Assembly: GCA_017634575.1 (NCBI GenBank)
Contig: JAGBND010000134.1
Span: forward strand, 1 to 64,000
DNA from: Bacillota bacterium
Lineage (GTDB): Bacteria > Bacillota > Clostridia > Lachnospirales > Bianqueaceae
DNA: 64,000 nt
Direction of reading: 5' to 3'
This document shows positions 61,425 through 64,000 of the stretch, piece after piece; the first letter of the stretch is position 1; each line of letters starts with the position of its first letter. The notes below the pieces were generated by a model. That model saw only the letters and a list, made by a program, of their open reading frames with translations. It was not told the DNA's origin and made no database searches. Made by a program: the position numbers and the translations under genes.

Positions 61425-63722
61425 ATGGCAGAGCAGACAACAGGGCTGGGTTTTAAAATCCAGGAGGTTGCAGGACGTATTCGGGAGCTGAGGGATATTT
61501 CCGGTTACACCATCGCCGAGATGGCTAAGAATACCGGTGTCACCGAGACGGAATACAAGGCTTGTGAGGCGGGACTGAGCGATTTGACCTTCGCCTTTCT
61601 TTACCGCTGCGCGCTGGCTTTCGGCGTGGATGTCACAGATCTGATCGAAGGCAGCAGCCCGAAGCTTCGGTCCTACAGCCTGACGAGGGCCGGTTCGGGA
61701 CAGAAAATCGAGCAGGCGCATGAGATGATCTATTACAACATGGCGGCCGGATTCCAGAACAGGATTGCGGATCCCTTGTTTGTTGAAAACAAGTACAGCG
61801 ACCGCGCCTTTTATTCAGATATTGAGCTGACCACCCATGAGGGACAGGAGTGCGATCTGATTATTAAGGGTTCCATGAAAATCCAGGTAGGCGATCATAC
61901 GGAATTCCTGCACGAGGGCGACTGCATTTATTTTGACAGCTCGATTCCTCACGGCATGGTGGCTGCGGATGGCCAGGACTGCCTGTTTTATGCCATTGTT
62001 CTGAAACAGCAGGCCAGCTCGGAGACGGTTTCTCACGCGGCGCCGCAGAAGATCCGCATAGAGCGGGCCGTTCCGGCTGCCGGCAACACCAAACGGATCG
62101 CAGAGCGGTTCATCGATACGGTGGAAGATGCCAATGGGCTGCTGCAGTCTATTTCCTTTAAAGATGATGGTAAATTCAATTTTGCTTTTGATGTGCTGGA
62201 TGCCCTGGGCCGTGAGAAGCCGGACAAGCTGGCTATGCTGCATGTCAGCGAAGATATGACGGAGCGCCGCTTTACCTTTAAAGATATGAAGGATGCGTCT
62301 TCCCAGGCGGCCAACTATTTCACTTCCCTGGGAATCAAACGCGGCGACCGCGTCATGTTGGTTATGAAACGGCATTACCAGTTCTGGTTCTGCATGATGG
62401 CGCTGAACAAGATCGGCGCCGTGGCCATCCCCGCCACCTATCAGCTGAAGGAGCATGATTTCAGATACCGTTTCGAGGCGGCCGGCATTACGGCCATTGT
62501 CTGCACGCCGGACGGCGATACCTACCAGCAGGTGGAGATCGCTGAAAAGGATCTGGGCATCAGCCTGACGAAGATTATGGTTAACGGCGCCAAGGAGGGA
62601 TGGAGAGACTTTGATGCGGAGTACGGCCTGTTCAGCCGGCGCTATACCCGCGCGAAGGACGCCCCTTGCGGATACGATCCGATGCTGATGTACTTTACTT
62701 CCGGTACTTCGGGTTATCCCAAGTGCGCGGTTCACGATTTCAGATATCCCTTGGGCCACTATGTAACGGCTCATTACTGGCAGCAGGTCGACCCGGACGG
62801 GCTGCATCTGACGATTTCCGATACCGGCTGGGCGAAGGCCATGTGGGGTAAGCTTTATGGCCAGTGGCTCAGCGAGGCAGCCGTGTTTGTTTACGACTTT
62901 GATCGTTTTGATGCGTCCAAGATTCTGCCGCTGTTTGCGAAGTATCATATTACTACCTTCTGCGCGCCGCCTACCATGTACCGTATGCTGATTAAGCAGG
63001 ATATTTCCCAGTACGATCTGTCTTCCATCAAGCATGCTGCCATCGCAGGCGAAGCCATGAATCCGGAGGTCTTCAAGCAGTTTGAGAAAGCGACCGGTCT
63101 TCGCATTATGGAAGGCTTCGGCCAGTCGGAGTCGACGGTTATTATCGGCAACCTGGCCGGCGGCGGTCATCGGATCGGATCAATGGGCAAACCCGTCGCC
63201 CTGTATGATGTGCATCTGCTGGATCACGAAGGCAATGAAGTGCAGACCGGTGAGACCGGAGAGATCTGCATCAATATTGCAGGAGGACAGCCTTGCGGTC
63301 TGGCCAGAGAGTACTATGGCTCGCCGGAAGATACCGCCGAGACCTGGAAGAACGGCTTCTATCATACGGGTGATCTGGCCTGGTGCGATGAGGATGGATT
63401 CTACTGGTATGTGGGCCGTGCGGATGATGTAATCAAGTCCTCCGGCTACCGCATCGGACCCTTTGAGATTGAAAATGTGATCATGGAGCTTCCTTATGTG
63501 CTGGAATGCGGTGTGTCCGCCGCTCCGGACGAAGTTCGTGGCCAGGTGGTTAAGGCTTCCATCGTGCTGGTTCCCGGCACCGAAGGCACCGATGAGCTGA
63601 AAAAGGAAATCCAGAATTACGTTAAGAAACATACAGCGCCCTACAAGTACCCGCGTATTGTGGTGTTTAAGGATGAACTTCCGAAGACGACGAGCGGAAA
63701 GATTATACGGTCTCGGTTATAA
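61425..63722 (+). CDS. HTH-cupin-acyl-CoA synthetase fusion (AMP-forming ligase)
   Basis: A 765-residue protein. Residues about 12-75 are an XRE-like HTH (IRELRDISGYTIAEMAKNTG). Residues about 130-200 are a cupin (MKIQVGDHTEFLHEGDCIYF, IPHGM). Residues about 235-765 are an ANL-superfamily acyl-CoA ligase with the P-loop YFTSGTSGYPKCAVHD near 420, GEAMNPEVFKQF, EGFGQSE, HTGDLAW, GRADDVIKSSGYRIGPFEIE and the catalytic lysine in KTTSGKIIR near the end. The ligase part resembles medium or branched-chain acyl-CoA synthetases. ATG 61425 has AGGAGG 4 nt upstream; longer in-frame reading would run into the T-box. The acyl substrate is unknown. Confidence 0.9.
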   Translation: MAEQTTGLGFKIQEVAGRIRELRDISGYTIAEMAKNTGVTETEYKACEAGLSDLTFAFLYRCALAFGVDVTDLIEGSSPKLRSYSLTRAGSGQKIEQAHEMIYYNMAAGFQNRIADPLFVENKYSDRAFYSDIELTTHEGQECDLIIKGSMKIQVGDHTEFLHEGDCIYFDSSIPHGMVAADGQDCLFYAIVLKQQASSETVSHAAPQKIRIERAVPAAGNTKRIAERFIDTVEDANGLLQSISFKDDGKFNFAFDVLDALGREKPDKLAMLHVSEDMTERRFTFKDMKDASSQAANYFTSLGIKRGDRVMLVMKRHYQFWFCMMALNKIGAVAIPATYQLKEHDFRYRFEAAGITAIVCTPDGDTYQQVEIAEKDLGISLTKIMVNGAKEGWRDFDAEYGLFSRRYTRAKDAPCGYDPMLMYFTSGTSGYPKCAVHDFRYPLGHYVTAHYWQQVDPDGLHLTISDTGWAKAMWGKLYGQWLSEAAVFVYDFDRFDASKILPLFAKYHITTFCAPPTMYRMLIKQDISQYDLSSIKHAAIAGEAMNPEVFKQFEKATGLRIMEGFGQSESTVIIGNLAGGGHRIGSMGKPVALYDVHLLDHEGNEVQTGETGEICINIAGGQPCGLAREYYGSPEDTAETWKNGFYHTGDLAWCDEDGFYWYVGRADDVIKSSGYRIGPFEIENVIMELPYVLECGVSAAPDEVRGQVVKASIVLVPGTEGTDELKKEIQNYVKKHTAPYKYPRIVVFKDELPKTTSGKIIRSRL

Positions 63723-63724
63723 AA

Positions 63725-64000
63725 CCGACCCTTGGCAGTTACAAGAATTGACATTCTTGAGGGTCGGTGTGAGTTTTGGCTAACGCCAAAACTCCCGAGT
63801 GAGTATGGGAAAAGGGGACCTTGGCAAATAGAAGAATCGATGTTGTTGAGGGTCGGTGCGAGTTTTCGCTGAGGCGAAAACTCCCGAGTGAGTATGGAAA
63901 AAGGGGCCTTGGCAGTTACAAGAATTGACATTCTTGAGGGCCGGTGCGAGTAAGCGACCCTTGATACCTATGAGAAACGATATTGTTGAGGGTCGCTGTG
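63725..64000. repeat. About 100-bp palindromic tandem repeats running off the window
   Basis: Units contain GACCYTTGGCARWTAVAAGAAT, TTGTTGAGGGTCGGTGYGAGTTTT, a short hairpin and CCCGAGTGAGTATGG. Two full units (from 63728 and about 63826) and two shorter ones follow. The hairpin is GAGTTTTGGC/GCCAAAACTC in unit 1 and GAGTTTTCGC/GCGAAAACTC in unit 2, a compensating G-C to C-G swap. The GACCCT/AGGGTC pairing also spans each unit. Confidence 0.8.

Overview
The window looks like chromosomal DNA of a mid-GC Gram-positive bacterium of the class Clostridia, probably Lachnospiraceae. This rests on AGGAGG-type ribosome binding sites, sigma-A promoters with 17-bp spacers, a T-box leader, the rpsF-ssb-rpsR order and lipoprotein signals. 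Housekeeping genes surround a large accessory region. No rRNA or tRNA gene, transposase, integrase, relaxase or CRISPR array was seen.

Layout. 1-1378: end of threonine dehydrogenase and kbl (threonine to glycine). 1379-2250: palindromic repeat arrays. 2249-5780: a nuclease-fold protein, cstA and a TIM-barrel sugar epimerase/isomerase on the minus strand. 6099-33182: the accessory core. It starts with an unusual HTH-receiver regulator, followed by a probable 26-kb operon for a chromosomal type IV secretion-like apparatus: VirB2-like pilin, two surface proteins, VirB6-like channel, fused VirB3/VirB4 ATPase, a 1946-residue secreted protein, a bitopic protein and a VirD4-like coupling ATPase. It continues with an RsbV/RsbW/RsbU partner-switching set and three soluble proteins sharing a repeated module. 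33561-35564: sugar epimerase plus Gfo/Idh/MocA dehydrogenase (minus). 36345-51300: small membrane protein, beta-lactamase-fold hydrolase, lipoprotein, QueG-like Fe-S protein, CYTH protein, Sel1 membrane protein, secA, prfB, a lipoprotein hydrolase and dnaE. 51489-53150 and 58072-60798 (minus): three more large coiled or basic proteins of unknown function. 53462-57844: pfkA, rpsF-ssb-rpsR and an rRNA methyltransferase. 60961-63722: T-box leader and an HTH-cupin-acyl-CoA ligase fusion.

The most interesting result is an apparent regulon. The promoter of the secretion operon (6759-6787), that of the 553-residue protein (53271-53243, minus) and that of the 272/630-residue pair (60914-60886, minus) each carry two copies of TTATGCCA exactly 11 bp apart, ending 14-15 bp upstream of the -35 box. 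The 630-residue protein also carries the sequence module found in the three proteins at the end of the secretion operon. Together this suggests one co-regulated system: an export machine without a relaxase, its phosphatase/kinase switch, and scattered candidate cargo or accessory proteins.

Non-coding DNA is unusually rich in palindromic tandem arrays, each with its own sequence and period (62, 11, 42, about 75, about 90 and about 100 bp). A dispersed hairpin family occurs in three copies (33204-33302, 36834-37005, 57923-58021). It has a conserved asymmetric internal loop and covarying stems.
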